In this document: positions 47,201 through 62,200 of the stretch, one piece after another
How the letters are laid out: each line of letters begins with the position of its first letter
Numbering within the stretch: position 1 is the first letter of the stretch
From: Narthecium ossifragum
Lineage: Eukaryota > Streptophyta > Magnoliopsida > Dioscoreales > Nartheciaceae
Assembly: GCA_963920575.1 (NCBI GenBank)
Contig: OY986963.1
Span: 2,394,896 to 2,458,895 of the forward strand
DNA length: 64,000 nt
Reading direction: 5' to 3'
Program-made: the position numbers and the translations under genes
Notes under the pieces: model-generated
Seen by the model: the letters and a program-made list of their open reading frames with translations, nothing else
Databases searched by the model: none
Told to the model about the DNA's origin: nothing

Positions 47201-50200
47201 TTCTTTAGTTGGTGTTTTCTCTTACAAACCTTATGATGCTAATGTGGACTGGAGTTTTGTTGCCAAAGCTTCTCCATGTTACATGACTGTATGTTGATCT
47301 TCCTGAACATTTGGATGTGAGTCTGTATGGTCTGTTGAATACTTAGCCTGTTGTATTTTAACAGTATTTAAAGGATTCAATCGATCAAATTATTGGTTTC
47401 TTTAAGCGGAACACTGGTATTAGTCAGACCCTTGCTCTGGAGACTGCAGCTGCTGTTCAGGTACTGCACCGCTGTTTTCATGACTAAACTTCCGGCACAT
47501 GCAATTCTCTATGCTCCATTGATTCAGGTATCTTTTTCATTTCTCATATAAAGATGACTATTGATGGAGTCAAACGCACTGCTCAAAAGCAAGTTGCCCG
47601 GGCATTAAAGGATCAATCCAGGTTTGTTTTAAATTTTGTGCAATGAGCAATATTTGATGTTTTGCCTGTCTGTATCACAAGTGGATAGTTTTTAACCAAA
47701 CAGAGAAATTCATGGATCCTATCCATAATGAGAGGTCTATTCTATTAAATGCAAATTGATAGCTTCCTGGACCTTCTTTATCCATATAGGTGGTGTTTTT
47801 TCTTTATGACCGGAAATTCCCCTTGTTTGCATTTATACATCAGCAATCCTTGAGTTAAGCATTTATATGTTCACCTTCTAGCAGGTTTTTTGTGGACCTA
47901 GATATTGCAGCTCCTAAGATCACGATTCCAACAAAATTTTGCCCAGATAACTCTCATGCAACTAGACTCCTACTTGATTTGGGAAATTTGTTGCTCTGCA
48001 CAAAGGTGAGTTTCCCTCTTCACACAGTTCTAATGCATTTGTAAACTTTGTCCTCAAGTTTATTACTGCCAGGAAAGCTGGGAAGATGATACATCTGAGG
48101 AGGAGAAGGAACTGTACTTGCAGTTCAGTTTGGTGTTGAGTGATGTATCTGCATTCTTGGCGGATGGTGATTATCACTGGGCAAGATTGGGTCCTGATAT
48201 GGATAATGGTCATTCAAATAATAACAATGTCTTGCCTGTTGTTGAAAAATGTGGGGTTGTCTTAAAGCTTCAACAGGTCTCCATCTTTAACTTATTGTCT
48301 ATTGCATAACAAGTATATTGTGTCTAGATAGCATATATTCTTCATTCTATTCAGTCGGATTGTCGCCTAGCAAGTGCTCAAACGTTTTGTGATCTATTTT
48401 TATTTTTCCATGGCTTTTTGTAGATTCAAGTGGAGAATCCTTTCTATCCATCAACAAGACTTGCTGTACGGTTGCCATCCTTGGGTTTTCATTTCTCCCC
48501 TGCTCGATACCATCGGCTGATGCAAGTTGCCAAGGTCTTTATGGAAGCAGAAGACGAAAGTGCCGAGGAGCTTCATCCTTGGAATGAAGCTGATTTTGAG
48601 GGATGGTTGTCTCTTCTTACGTGGAAGGTTAGTTTCACATTTAGAACAGATTTTGTCTGCTTAAGGTTGCAAATGCAATATTTCTCGTGGGCCTGTGGAA
48701 AATCTTGGTTGCCACTAAGCATCATCTTTTTGAAAAATGAGAAATATAAGGTGCTATGAGTATTAAGGAGATGTTTTTATTTTTTATTTTGAAGATGGTA
48801 TTATCAAGATTAATCGCATATATGGCCCCTCATATGTGTTATGTCCAAACTTCAAAACTTTGCTCCTCACCAAGTGGACTAGTGAAAAGCTTGGCATTGT
48901 CTATAATGGCTGCAATTGTGGACTTTTACATTTAAAGAGCGATTGATAATCCATCTTTGTTAACATGTCCTGGTGTTCATATTTTTTTATTTACAATTTG
49001 TCAGCCATCTGGAACTGTTTTTTGGCTGGACTTGATAATGTACATTGTGAAATTTGTTACAATATCTCTATACATGGCCCTGGCTGTGGTTCCTGGGTTT
49101 TTGGTAGGATTCGTCTCAAACTGACTCAAAATAGCGGTGTCAAATCCTTTGACCTTATAAGTTAGGGCACTTTCCCATAATGCATGCTGGGTCTACTCCA
49201 AAGGAGTTTCTGCTTTGGCTTCTTTCTACAGCTTGAAACCTAATGTTTCGCCTGAAATCTGCCTGAAACCCACTCAAAACCTCTGCACACATAAAAGTCT
49301 ACATCCGAAGGTATGATTTCAAACACTAACTTCTATAAACAAATGGTTAACCTCCGTCCGTAATTGTTAGTCCCCCTGTTCAGTCTCCTTTCCTCCTCTC
49401 TTACGACATTAATGCACTTGGCCACCCCACCTCTTCTCCTCCTAGCACTGCCAACTGTGATCTCACTGTTGGTTTTTTGTTGTCGATCCAAGATCGGTTG
49501 CCAATCTGGATCTAATCAGATTCGTTCGTCAAGTGTCCTCTAGTCTTGGGTAAGCTCTCTCCTTCCATATTCTCTAATTTCTACCTCTCTTTCACTCTCT
49601 CTGTCCTAAAACATTGTCCTCTCCCCAGAACCTTGCTTCACTACAGTTGACATTTGCCTTCGTGCTATGGGCATGGTTGTGCAGGCCTTTTATAGAAGGA
49701 AAGGCCTGCATTTGTGTTTTGTTCACTGTAATAGAGGTAATTTATTACAGTGGCCACTGGTAATGATTCTTGCTTTCTTACTTGACTGATGTTGTTTGAC
49801 TATTTATTGTTATCATCCTTGATCTAATTGCTTAACTCTTTCTGATCATCTCTTTTAAATTTTTTTATAGGGTGTTGGAAATAGAGAAGCTGTATGGCAG
49901 CGCAGATACTTCTGTTTAGTGGGGCCTTACGTTTATATACTTGAGAATCCATTCTCAAAATCATACAGACAGTATTTCAGGTTATCATTTTATCTCTTTT
50001 TGTTGAGCATTTCTAGAACAATATTCTCATGCTACAGTTTTGGTTACCATTCATCTATTACAGTTATTTCATTTTATGGTTGACACTCAAGACCAAAAGG
50101 TACGATGGAGTAATGGACCTCATAAAGTCAATTCTGCGACTCTCCTGTTAAACTCCTTATGTTTTGTAAATCCAAGTTGTTGAATTGACAGAAATGAGAC

Positions 50201-53200
50201 CCCCAAAACAGTGACTTTCTTTGCCTCGAAAGAATTTTAGAGGTATCTGAGTTTTTGAATTGACAAAAGAGATCCCCAAAGAGTGGAGATGGATCTTAGG
50301 TTTCATGTATAAAATGCCAACTTGAAGGAATATTTTCAAACCTGAACACTAGATCAGATTTCTGATGGATTCCAAAACGGATTGGACGAAGTGGTGATGA
50401 TTTGAAGAGGATTTGTTTGGAAAAGCAATTTGTATGCCAATGGCTGTAAGCTTTTGTTTGATCCAAATTCAATCTACTTATTTTTCTCAACATTTTCAAA
50501 GTTTGCAACATTATATGTGTACATCAACTATTTGTTTTATCTATCATACATTCTCTCTTCCTTCCCTGCCTCCCGTTACTTATTCAGAGGATTAAGTTTC
50601 ATATATACTATTGAGATTTAAAATTCTGAATAATACCTTCCAGTTTTGTTTACCATGACAACTGCGGGAAAAGCAAATTTATGGTGTAACCAAGATTAGA
50701 TTGTCCTTTCAGATGCCTTAATACTCCATTGTAATTGCTTTCAACATCTGTTGTGCTAGTGATATGGCCCAGATCCACGGCTCAAGGAAAGAGTGGCAAA
50801 TCATGGAGATGTTGCATTGTGGTAGGTTAACTACAATAAGTAACTCAATTTTTGAAGATGGGCTTATAAAATAGATAATCAAGAATAATGCAACTTTAAG
50901 GGTGGTTACCACCTACTTTTTTAGGAGCCTCTTGCGCAAGGTTTTGATCTTGGGCTTGAATCCCCTTGAGGGGACTTATTGGGTAATAATTTGTGAGGGT
51001 GTTTTGCCCAGGGTTAGAGGTCCAAACAATGAGTAGTGCAACTGAAATATGATAAGTTGCCTTTCAACAATGCTTTGTCTACTTGTTATGCTAGCCAAAT
51101 TGTGTAAATGATTTTTTGCTTCATTGTGTGTTAGTACTTTATTGCTTTTTGGTGGATCCACCTGATATCTTATACTTACATACTTCTAATAACTATTTAA
51201 ATTTTGTGTCTTATATTTTGAGCCTTAGCGACTTTTAGCTGCTGTTGCCAAATTTGTCAGCTCTCCTAGTTGCATGGTCTCTATCCGAGTCCATGGCAAC
51301 TATAAAGCATGGTTTCACCGAACTGTACAAGTCTTACTGAGCAATAGTTCGAGTTGCCAAATGATCTCTTAGGTTCTGAGGCTATGTGCTCTATTTTCCA
51401 AGTCTTTTTGGGGCTTGAGTGTGGCACCATTTACTTGGTGATTGGCATTGGGCTTCTTGAGGTGATTGGCATTGGGCTTCTTGAGATTCATATATTCTTC
51501 TAGTGGATCTTCTCGAGTTAGAGGTGAACTCTGCAAGCACCTGATGGTCGATAAGGGCTTGGAAAAATATGACAACTGTCCGTTACTAAAAAGTTGCCGT
51601 GGATATTGTTTTCTTAGAAATTTTAAAAGTATTATCAATTAACCCGTCAATATTTTTTTGGGAAAATTCTAAGAATTTTTTTTATTTCTAGAAACTGATT
51701 TAGAAGAGTCAACTTTGTCAGTATTTATTAATATCTTTTTATGCGGTGTCCTAAATTAATTACTTAAACTGGCAGTCTACGTGGAAAACAAGTTCATCAA
51801 GTTTCCTCAGAGTTAACAGGCGGTCTCGAGCATGTGCTAGTACTGTGTGATGTGGGCCAATACTTGAATCCCAAGGTATGGCCGCATTCAGATTGCCAAA
51901 AGTTTCTTCTGTCTGTTGAAAATGTTCTATAATTTCTTAAGTCACTTATTCCAAAGTATGTTTTCTTTCTTTGCAGGTGGTGGAAGATAAAAATACTTCA
52001 ATTATAAGATGCGATGACGATGAATCCCGAAGAAACTGGCAGAATCGTCTTCAGGGAGCCATATATCGTGCATCGGTACCCTTTTGATTACTTAATAGCC
52101 ATCTTTTGCGAGTAGATGGATCTCGATCTATTTTTGTCGGTGTATTACATTTGCTTCTACATCTGACTATATTGTATCACCACCAAGAATTGCGTGCCAA
52201 ATTTTGGTGCCATGCATCCCAAGGCATGGCATGGTTTGCAACGATATGCTTCCCACCTGTAGTCCCACGACCCCACCTGTAGGATGGGAACATTTCCCAC
52301 TGGCAGTGGCGGATCTTTGTTAGGTGGCTATTGGGGGCCACCCAAAAACCCAAAGGCCACACCCAAAAACCTTCCCAAAACCTGCCATGTGGCTAGTAGA
52401 AAATGTTCCCACCCGTAGGGTGGGTCGCAAATCATTATTCTTAGTATTATAGCTGCGGATCAGGAAGCACATTTGCTCTCTATGTGGATAACAGATAGAA
52501 GCAGCTCCGAAAATGGAAGGAATGGAATGTGTTCTTTTGGCTTATAGTTTTATGATTCTTCTGTTTTTGACCCAACCAATTTATTACCTGCTGGTACGAA
52601 CTCTCTACATGTCACAGTGATTATGAAGAGCTACAGCACTTTATGAAGTTGGTAAAGACCCAACACTTGTTTATGAGACATCAGGACATTAGTATACACC
52701 ACATCACCAACAGTGAGCTATTATTGATTACATTCCCATGTATATTCTTTGCATATGTTTAAAGCAAGAAAAAGTTCACTGGTTTTTATGTGTAACTTCT
52801 GCTGCAAAGAAAGTAGTCATAATTATAAGCGGTACTCGTTCTCTATTGCCAAAGTATAGGAGGAGGAGGAAATAGCAACAATTATGTGATTACTTTCTTT
52901 GGTGTTTATTGTTAGACATGTGATTCAGTTTCTCAATTCGTCTATGCAGGGTTCTGCTGCAATAACTGGCCTTTCTGAAAGTTCGTCCCCTACAGATGTT
53001 CCTAAGTCCAAATCTTTGAGTAACAACATGATTATGGATTTAGTGGATATGGAGAAATTGTTTCTGACTGGTGTTCTTGATGAATTAAGGATCAGTTTTA
53101 GCTGCAACTATCAGGTTATTTTTAAGTATATTTATGCCTTTACAGAAAGTCTTCCGTTCTCCAATGGCACTGATGTTGAAACAATGTTATTGTTACACAG

Positions 53201-56200
53201 AGCAATCAAAGTTTCAGGAATGTGCTACTGGGCAAAGAAAGTCCTTTGTTTGAGTTTCGGGCACTAGGTGGGCAGGTAATTTTGTGACTGAGCTTCATTT
53301 ATCCTCTCCCATTTCCCTTGTTTAGTGATGATGACCAACTTCATGTGCCGAATTCCTTGAGAAACAGGTTGAGCTCTCAATGAAATCAGACAACATTCTT
53401 ATAGGAACTGTCTTGAAAACTCTGGAAATTGAAGATCAGTTTCAGCATGGGGTGATGGGTAGGCAGCAATATCTTGCAAGGTCCTTCATCAAGGATACAG
53501 AAGCTGCTCCTTCAAATGCCTCAACAACCTTACTTGATGTGTGTCAAAGGAATGTTAGCAGTCATGAGTTGAAGCAAACTGAAGGGGAAGATAGATTTTT
53601 TGAAGCATCAGATGATCTGAATGATCTTACTGACAGTCCTATGCAGCGACATATGTCTGAAGATTTTAGTGCTGAATCCTCCTTCAGAGCTAGAAAATCT
53701 TCTTTAAGACCTCCCAAATTTAGCCGAAGAGCTGGTTTAATACCTGACCCTCATCTTCAAGCTAGAAGCATGACCTTTGAGGAGATGAACAACACTCTGG
53801 ACAGTTTTGTAAAAGCCCAAATAATAATTTACAGCCAAGATTCTCGTCTATATGGTAGCTTAGATACCTGGGTGAGTATTCCTCGATTAGTCCCTTTAGT
53901 TGTTTGATGTCATTTGCATTAGTAACTGACATGTTTCTCTTCATCTGTTCTGTGCTCCTATCAGGTATTAATTACACTTGCTACATTATCATTTTTCTGT
54001 CACCGTCCAACTATTCTTGCAATTATGGAATTTGTTGATGCTATTAGCTTTGGTGAAGGCAACAATGGAACCAAAGAATACGTGGACGAGTCTTCTGGTG
54101 CCATGACAAACTTATCCAATACTGATCTAAGTGATAAGCAAGATCCAGCTAATGTCGAGGAGGCTGCTGTTAAAGGTTTACTTGGTAAAGGAAAGAGCAG
54201 AGTCATATTCGATTTGACATTAAATATGGCAAGGGCATTGATATTCTTGATGAATGAAGATGGTTCTTCTCTTGCTACTCTCTCACAAAACAATTTGCTC
54301 ACAGATATTAAGGTTTTTGATCCTGGTTTTAATATGAATCACTCGCCTTGTCATGTATGAATTGTTTAATAATTTCTATTTTTATTTTTTGGTGTTTTCA
54401 AAGGTCTTCCCATCTTCATTTAGTATCAAAGCATCTCTTGGGAACCTAAAAATAAGAGATGACAGCCTTCCTAGCAGCCATCCATACTTTTGGGTCTGTG
54501 ACATGAGAAATCCAGGCGGTACTTCGTTTGTTGAGGTATCGATTTTCCTGATAATAAACTTTGTGCTTAAATTCAAATTTATAGTTTGGCGTGATTAGCT
54601 TTATGTCATACAGATACTTTTTATTTGCAGCCCATTCATATTTGACAAACTTTGCCATTGTTAAAAACGTTGCTTTTCAGTCAGCAGCTTGTTGTGATTA
54701 TGAAATGGAACTGGTTTTCGCAAAATATCTTCTTTACATCCATCTATTATGGCAATTCTCTGTGTGCACTCTTTCAAGAATGATATATGATCTGCTTTGC
54801 TTATCAAGTGCTCCAGGGAACACGTGGCATCCTTGAGGCGTCAATGTTGCAAGGACAGGAATCCCATGGATACGATGGGGCAGGGACGTATCTATTTGTT
54901 GTTGTTGTACTCTCTTGTATGATGTCGATGCAGCAGAACCCAATCTTGTATGATAAAAGGTGCATTGCATGGTTGATTTAGGTGAACAGCCTTTTGCACA
55001 ATGATCCCAAGTTATGATAAGCACTTACCAGACACCTTAAACATCAGCTGCCCTAAAAGAGAAGTTTGTCCTTGCAGTAATTCATTGCAATGGTCTTACA
55101 AGATTAGCCAAATAAAGTTTCTGTTTACCAGATGAAAGTGGACTTTCAGTACATTTGGGAGAACTTTTCACTTAGCGATTCTAGCATCTAGTGATGGTTG
55201 AGAATTTTGAATACAGGACATGCATGCAAGAGAATTTAATAAATGAAGAAATTGGCAAAGTTCGTCATTCAGATAAAGTTCAGTGATTCACCACAGCAGT
55301 TCCTAAGATTCATTAGATTGACTATTGGACTTTAGAGATTTGTGTGCAGTGCTTTCAAAACTTGTTCAAATTGGTTCTTCTTGAGGTAATCTGATAAAAA
55401 AACATTGGAGAAATGTGGTTATCAACGGAAAGTCTTGTCATCAGGATATTATGTTCTTGTAATCATTGCTTTCTGGATGTTTATTTTGTTCTTTTTAAGC
55501 ACTAAACTTTTAAAAGGTCTATTTATTTGATCTGTTTTGGTGGAACTAGTGTACTTTCCTCTTCTGCATGTTTCTGGTATATGTTTGTTAATTATTGGAT
55601 AAGTTTCCGCCGTTGAGGAAAATAATACTTCATTGTAAATATGCAGCTTGATTTTAGTTCATTCAATGTTGGTGATGAAGACTATGACGGTTACGATTAT
55701 AGCCTTATTGGGCAACTTTCAGAAGTGCGAATTGTTTATTTGAATCGTTTTATACAGGAGGTTAGCCACTCTAATCTCAGTCTATATTGCAATTTATACT
55801 TAGGAACATGGATTTCCGTGCCGGTCCGGCACTATGCGTGCCGCCCGGTACGTACCGTGTCAGGGGTTAGCGGCATCGAACCCCCCCCCCCCGTACTGTG
55901 CCAAGGAGGAGGAGGAAGGAGGAGGAAGAAGAAAAAGGAGAATGGCACGGGGGTGTGCCGGTCCGGCACACATCTACCGTGCTAGTAGGCGCGGGCCACC
56001 CGGGACGGCAATCCATGCGTAGGAAGTGGTGTAATCTAAAATATTTCTTCTTTTTTTGTCTGGAGGTTGTTAGTTACTTTATGGGCCTTGTACCGGCGAA
56101 TACAGTGAATGTTGTCAAGCTGAAGGATCATGTAACTAACGCAGAGAAGTGGTTCACCACAAGTGAAATTGATGGTTCACCTGCTGTGAAGTTGGATCTT

Positions 56201-59200
56201 GCACTAAAAAATCCCATAATTGTTCTTCCTCGTAGAACTGACAGTTTGGAGTAAGTTGATTCAAGAACATTTCAGGCATTATGCAACCTATGCTGATTCA
56301 GTGTGTATTAGGCAGGGCTGGACTTAAATTTCCTAATTAAGTTGCTATTGGTGTTGCAGTTATTTAGAACTTGATGTTCTTCATATAACTGTCCAGAACA
56401 CTTTCCAGTGGCTTGGTGGTGACAAGAATGTAATGAGCGCTCTTCATTTGGAAATATTAACTATCAAGGTACTCTGTGTTAATGGTTACAGATTTCCATT
56501 CGGTAATTATTTCAGTGTTCACATGGTGTTTATTCAAGTAACCCTTGTTGTCAGGCAAGCTAATTAAGCTTTAGTTACTTTCTAGCTGCTCAAATTAATA
56601 ATGAGATGGGAGATTCTGAACTTTTATATGAATCTTCATTATTGTTCTTCTGTTTAGTCCTTTCTTTGTTTAATGCATCTGCAATATATAGTAATGTTGT
56701 CATTCCACACCGTTCAAAATAGTAGGAAAGTTGCTCCTGTGTTCATCTTTGTTATCATCAAAGGTGAAATCCTTTTTAATGGTTATGTCTTGAATGTGGT
56801 TACTATAGCAATGAAATATTAGTTCCGCCAACGTTCTATTTGTGCCTTGGATAGGTATGGCAATGGGCGGGTTATGCGGGTTCCCGCCCAGATCCGTCCC
56901 TGATAGTATGGGTTTGGGGTAAACCTAAATGGGTTTGGAGCAGGTAAGTGGGAAGGCAAGTTAAACCCGAATGGATTTGGGATGGGTTTGGGTTTAGGCT
57001 TAAAAAACCCGAACCTGCTCCGATTACATATATATTTACTTGAATAGCCGTGCTATATATATGTTCAATTAAGTATTATAAGAATACATCATATAAACGT
57101 TCCGACTCGCCGATACCTTTCTCTTTTAGACTCTACCTATGTTTCTTTTCTTAAAATTGAAAATCTACCTACACGTGGGAGACGAATAGGAGGATTTTCT
57201 TTTTTTATTTATAATATGTTATTTTTTAATTTTTATATTACATTTTGCCGTGTTTCTAGTGACATTATATGGGGCTGGGCGAGGATGAGTTATGCGGGTT
57301 GGATTTTAAACGGGGATGGGATGGAGCATACAAACTTGGAGCATACAAACCCGCATGGGTTTGGGACGGATTTAGGGTGCGTTTTTTTATATGAGATATG
57401 TTTGGGATTATGCTAACACGTCCCAAACCCGCCCCGCTGCCATCCCTAGCCTTGGACTATATAAAAGGTTGGTGGTACCGTGGTAGGCCTATTTGCGTAG
57501 CTATACTAGCTTAAAGTGGATTCTTCGTATAATGCTGATGTAGTGTCTTTTTTTCTATATGTTACATGACTAAAATCAGCGGTCCGATGTCTGTCTACCT
57601 TTATTCCTTGTAAAGGAATCGCAAAGGAACTGCATCAAATTTCTTTGAAAACCTGTCATGTATCCCTGGCTCCCTTTATAAGATCAATCTCGTTTTGATC
57701 AGCTCAGCATACCTATGCAAATCATCTATGCTGTATTATATAGATGCTAAGTTGCATTGTGTTCACCAGAAAAGCACATGATTTGTATATAAAGAAATGT
57801 ATTTTTCATTCAGGAGAAAGTTTCCTTGAGATTAATTTAGCAACATAACCCTTTCTTAGGTATATCAGAGTATGTAAGTGAAGCTAATATTATGTGCGGT
57901 TGTGAACAACAAATTAGTTTTTCCTCCTTTTCGTTATGGTCAATTACATATTTCTCCTTGAAGTTGCATATTTTCCCTTCTAAAAAGTTAGATATATCAC
58001 GCTTCCTGCTAGAATTGTAGTAATTGCATACATCCTCAGACATCCTAAGATCATATCAAATATGTCCTCCTGTTAGCCACCAATGCGTTGTCCAACCTAA
58101 CCTCGATTAGAAAGTGACTTGACCCCTAGTAAGACTGAAATGTCCCTGTTGAGTTATAACCTTAAATAGTAACCCGGCCCTAGCAAAGGACTTTAATGTC
58201 CAAATCTGATCTATCTAATCACTTTAATACACTCTTGAGCTCTACCATGGAATGGTGAGCAAGAACTAGGACGAAGAAGGAAAGGATGAAGTCAAAGTGG
58301 TGGGGGTGGTGCTGGGGGAGGTGAAGAAGAAAGGGGGAGGTAGCCATAGGATGAAGGATAATTTTGTCATTTTGATCTCTATGTTTAAAGAAAATATAGT
58401 ACTCCAATAATATTTCATCTTAGTAGAGGGATATAACTGCTAGAAACTTAAGGTATCTAAAAATGAAGATTGTAGGGGAACTATGTAATATGGAACTTTT
58501 TAGAGGACAAATCTGCAATTGGCCCTATTTATTATTGTAGCCTATGAATCAATAACCTATGCAAGTAACAGGTTGAAGACATCAACTTGACTATTGGCAT
58601 TGGGAAGACATCTGGCGAAAGTATAATTCCAGATGTGAAAGGGCTTTCTGTCACAATTCAGAGGTCATTGCGTGACTTGCTGCATCAAGTACCAGCCATA
58701 GAAACAGCTATCAAGGTAAATGGCTTCCTGCCCAAAGTGCCCATAAGGGCTCACATAAGTCTTCGAGGACTGAATTCTACATATGTTTCTATTTTTATGT
58801 CCCGAAAACTAGTTCTTATGGCACCAAATTATTTTTACAAATCTCCAGGTAGAAGGGCTAAAAGCAGCTCTATCTAATAGGGAGTACCAGATATTAACAG
58901 AGTGTGCTTTATCCAATATCTCGGAAACTCCACGTGTGGTTCCTAGTTTGGACAAAGCGGCTGCTGCTTCTCCAGATGCCATTATGGAACCGCCGCTTTC
59001 TGCTGCTTCAAGCTCTATTGAATCTGAACCCCAGGGTAAAGAAACATGGATTACGATGAAAGTTTCAGTTGCAATTCATTTCGTGGAACTTTCTATCCAT
59101 TCAGGACCGACAAGAGATTCACCTCTAGCTAGCATGCAGGTATTTCAATGTTCTCAGCTTTTTGCTATTTATCTGGGTTATTATTCCTTTTCCTTTAACG

Positions 59201-62200
59201 ACAAAGAATGATGTGGGAGTGCTCTAAATTATGTCAGTTCCGAGTTTAGTGCATTGCATGGTATGTTAGGATCCTTAAGTTTATTTTCTGTCAGCTGCAC
59301 ATGCTGGGTAAGATATATTTGAGAAACTATGATTTAGCTAACTTCGTTTGCAAATGCATTGTTAAGAAGAAAATTGGTAGATAATGAAGTGATCTAATTG
59401 TCTTGGAGAAACTTCTATATCTTGGCATCAAACTTCAAGTTGTTCAAATGTGCCCGTGCTGGAGTTGGTGTACAAAAAATCTCTTGGCATGGTGGCATGT
59501 CCCTTCCATGGCATGCAAGAGATTTGTGTGGTTGACCTGAAACAGTTCTGGATGAGTTTCACGGATTATTGACGAGTTTTATTATTCATAGTGGCTTTTA
59601 CAGTGAAAGAACCATGCTTATGTGAGTCATAGCATACGTAATTTATGTATTAATCAAGTTGGATCTATCCCTTGCTTGATTTGTATCTGTCCCTGCCCTA
59701 CGTTACGTTCTGTATCTTTTACTTAACAACTCATACCATTGATGGTCAATTTCAACCAAGGTTCATTGAGAAATCAGGCTTAAACTGTGAGTTTGACCTT
59801 TTTGTTTGGTCATGAATGGCTAGATGTTAGAAACCCGATCAACAGATCTGTTCGTTCTGGTCTAAATTATGTCTAAACCAAGTCTAGCTGATGCACCTCT
59901 ATCTTCGTGTCAATCTACACACTTCTCTTCCGAGTATTATCGCATATATACACTTTTGTTAAAGGAGAGACATGTGATGCTTTGACCATGAAAAATATTG
60001 GTCGAGTATGAGGAGGACAATTCTACTGCTTTTCTGTTGATTCATTTAATTTCAATCAACTATTTTCGAGGTATTAATATCTGCACCTCAAGTTCTTGCG
60101 TATACCAGCCGATAATATTTCTTAGATTTACAAGTTCACTGGATGGTCTATCTCTATTGTGTTTGGACTCTTGAACTAGTAGCTCCTATGTGAGGCAAGT
60201 CCTATCACACCTTCTGCTAATCCCAAGTGATCTACAGCTGCAAATATGCTGTCTATTGTGAGTATACTTTAGTTCATGCATACTACACGCGTGGCAAATT
60301 TTGACAAGCAGTGCATGACATTGTCAGCGCATCAGCCATATTTGTCAAGCATGGAAAAGCTTGTACAAAATTTTAGAAAGCCATCTAGGTTTGTTTGGCG
60401 CTATGTATCTTCTGGAAATGAATAATGGGGAATGCAAAGCCAGATTCAGATTTTAGTAAAGCAGGGCCCCTTGTTGTGGCAAAAGTACTTTTTAGGTCCA
60501 AGTGGTTCTCTACTAGCTTAATTTATTGATGGGGAAAATCCCGCTATGATGGACTGGATTTTTGTAGGCCTCTGGAGCATGGCTTCTTTACAAATCAAAT
60601 GCATGTGGCGATGGATTTCTTTTTGCAACTTTGAAGGGCTTCTCTATTATGGATGATCGTGAAGGAACCAAGCAAGAATTCAGGCTTGCAGTAGGAAAAT
60701 CTGGAAATATTGGATCTACATATTTTCGTTATGACTTTGATGACAGTGCTCGTTACCTGATTGATTCGAGGGAAATAAAAGCGCAAACAGATCCTCAAAC
60801 AACCCCCTCAATGCTTATTCTAGATGCCAAGTTTGAGAAGACGCTGATGAATGTATCGTTATGTATCCAGAGACCAATGTTGCTCGTGGCCCTTGATTTC
60901 ATGCTTGCTATCGTCGAGTTCTTTGTCCCGTCAGTTCGCAGCATGCTGTCAAATGAGGAAGGTGATCCTCCAAACGTAGTTGGTGCTATCATTCTTGATC
61001 AGCCAGTTTTTTTGCAGCCTTCTCTGGAGTTCACACTTTCACCTCAGAAACCTCTAATCATGGATGATGAAACGTTTGATCACTTCATATATGATGGAAA
61101 AGGGGGCAGGTTATACTTGCAGAATAGAGAAGGAAGAAATCTTTCCAGTGCTAGTTACGAGCCAGTTATTTATGTGGGAAGTGGCAAGAGGCTGCAATTT
61201 AAGAATGTTACCTTTATGGTATGAATCTTTTCTATGTTATTTGAATTTTCTTCAATATTTTTTTGAGGATGATGTCTGATGGGGCATATCTTGCTGCAGA
61301 ATGGTGAGTTTTTGGATTCCAGTATATATCTTGGAAGCAATAGTAGCTACTCAACTTCGGAAGATGATTGTGTGTTCTTTGAGAGTAGTATTGAAGAATC
61401 TGTTTTGAATGCTGGAGAAGAAAGCCGGGAGGGTAGATCTGTTCCAGATGTTGCCGCTGATGGGTCAACTGAGTTTATTATTGAGCTGCAGGTACTCTTG
61501 AGTTTCTAAACTTGTTCCTTCTATTTCACTCGCTTGTAATTAAGAAAGATAATCTAGTGTGGTATGGTACACATTCTTTCCTTTCTCGTTAAGAAGGATA
61601 AGAGTGAAGAGACAATCAGTATCCAAGATACAGTGAAAATACTATCCAATTCGTCAATTCACATGCTAATACGTATCAATGAAACTGCCTTACAAATCTG
61701 GTTGTTCTTAGTTTTATACTTTTATATTCTGGCCACAAGATCTGACAGCTTTAAGCAGGATGTATGCTATTCCACAACAAGTCGAATCCAATAATGCATA
61801 TGATTGCTTTCTCAAGCAGGGTTTTGCTAAATCTGGTATAGATTAGTATACTAAGTTGACTGCTTCATCACAAGCAGAGTTTTCAATGACACTCGTTTTT
61901 GCTAAATCTACTTTTTACATTGACATTAGGTTTTCATTTTATAAGCATCTTTTGAAGTTCTTCCAGTGGTTATAGGAGAATGAGCACTCACTGCACACGG
62001 GTTTGAATCGGTAGTGAGATACCGATTCAACCATGTAGTCCATCGGTAGTGAGGTATCGATGGACTAGATCAACCAATCGGTACCTTACTACCGATATAT
62101 GAGACACATGTCAGATATCATAACACATGCCACGGTAATTAGGTCCTGAATCTTTCATCCAGTATATCGGTACCGATGGACTAGATCAACCAATCAGTAC

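Noticed and set aside
50157..51638. ORFs of 60-89 codons in the large VPS13 intron between the first two PH exons
   Set aside because: The flanking exons join perfectly in phase without them and the PH fold is complete; they are intronic.
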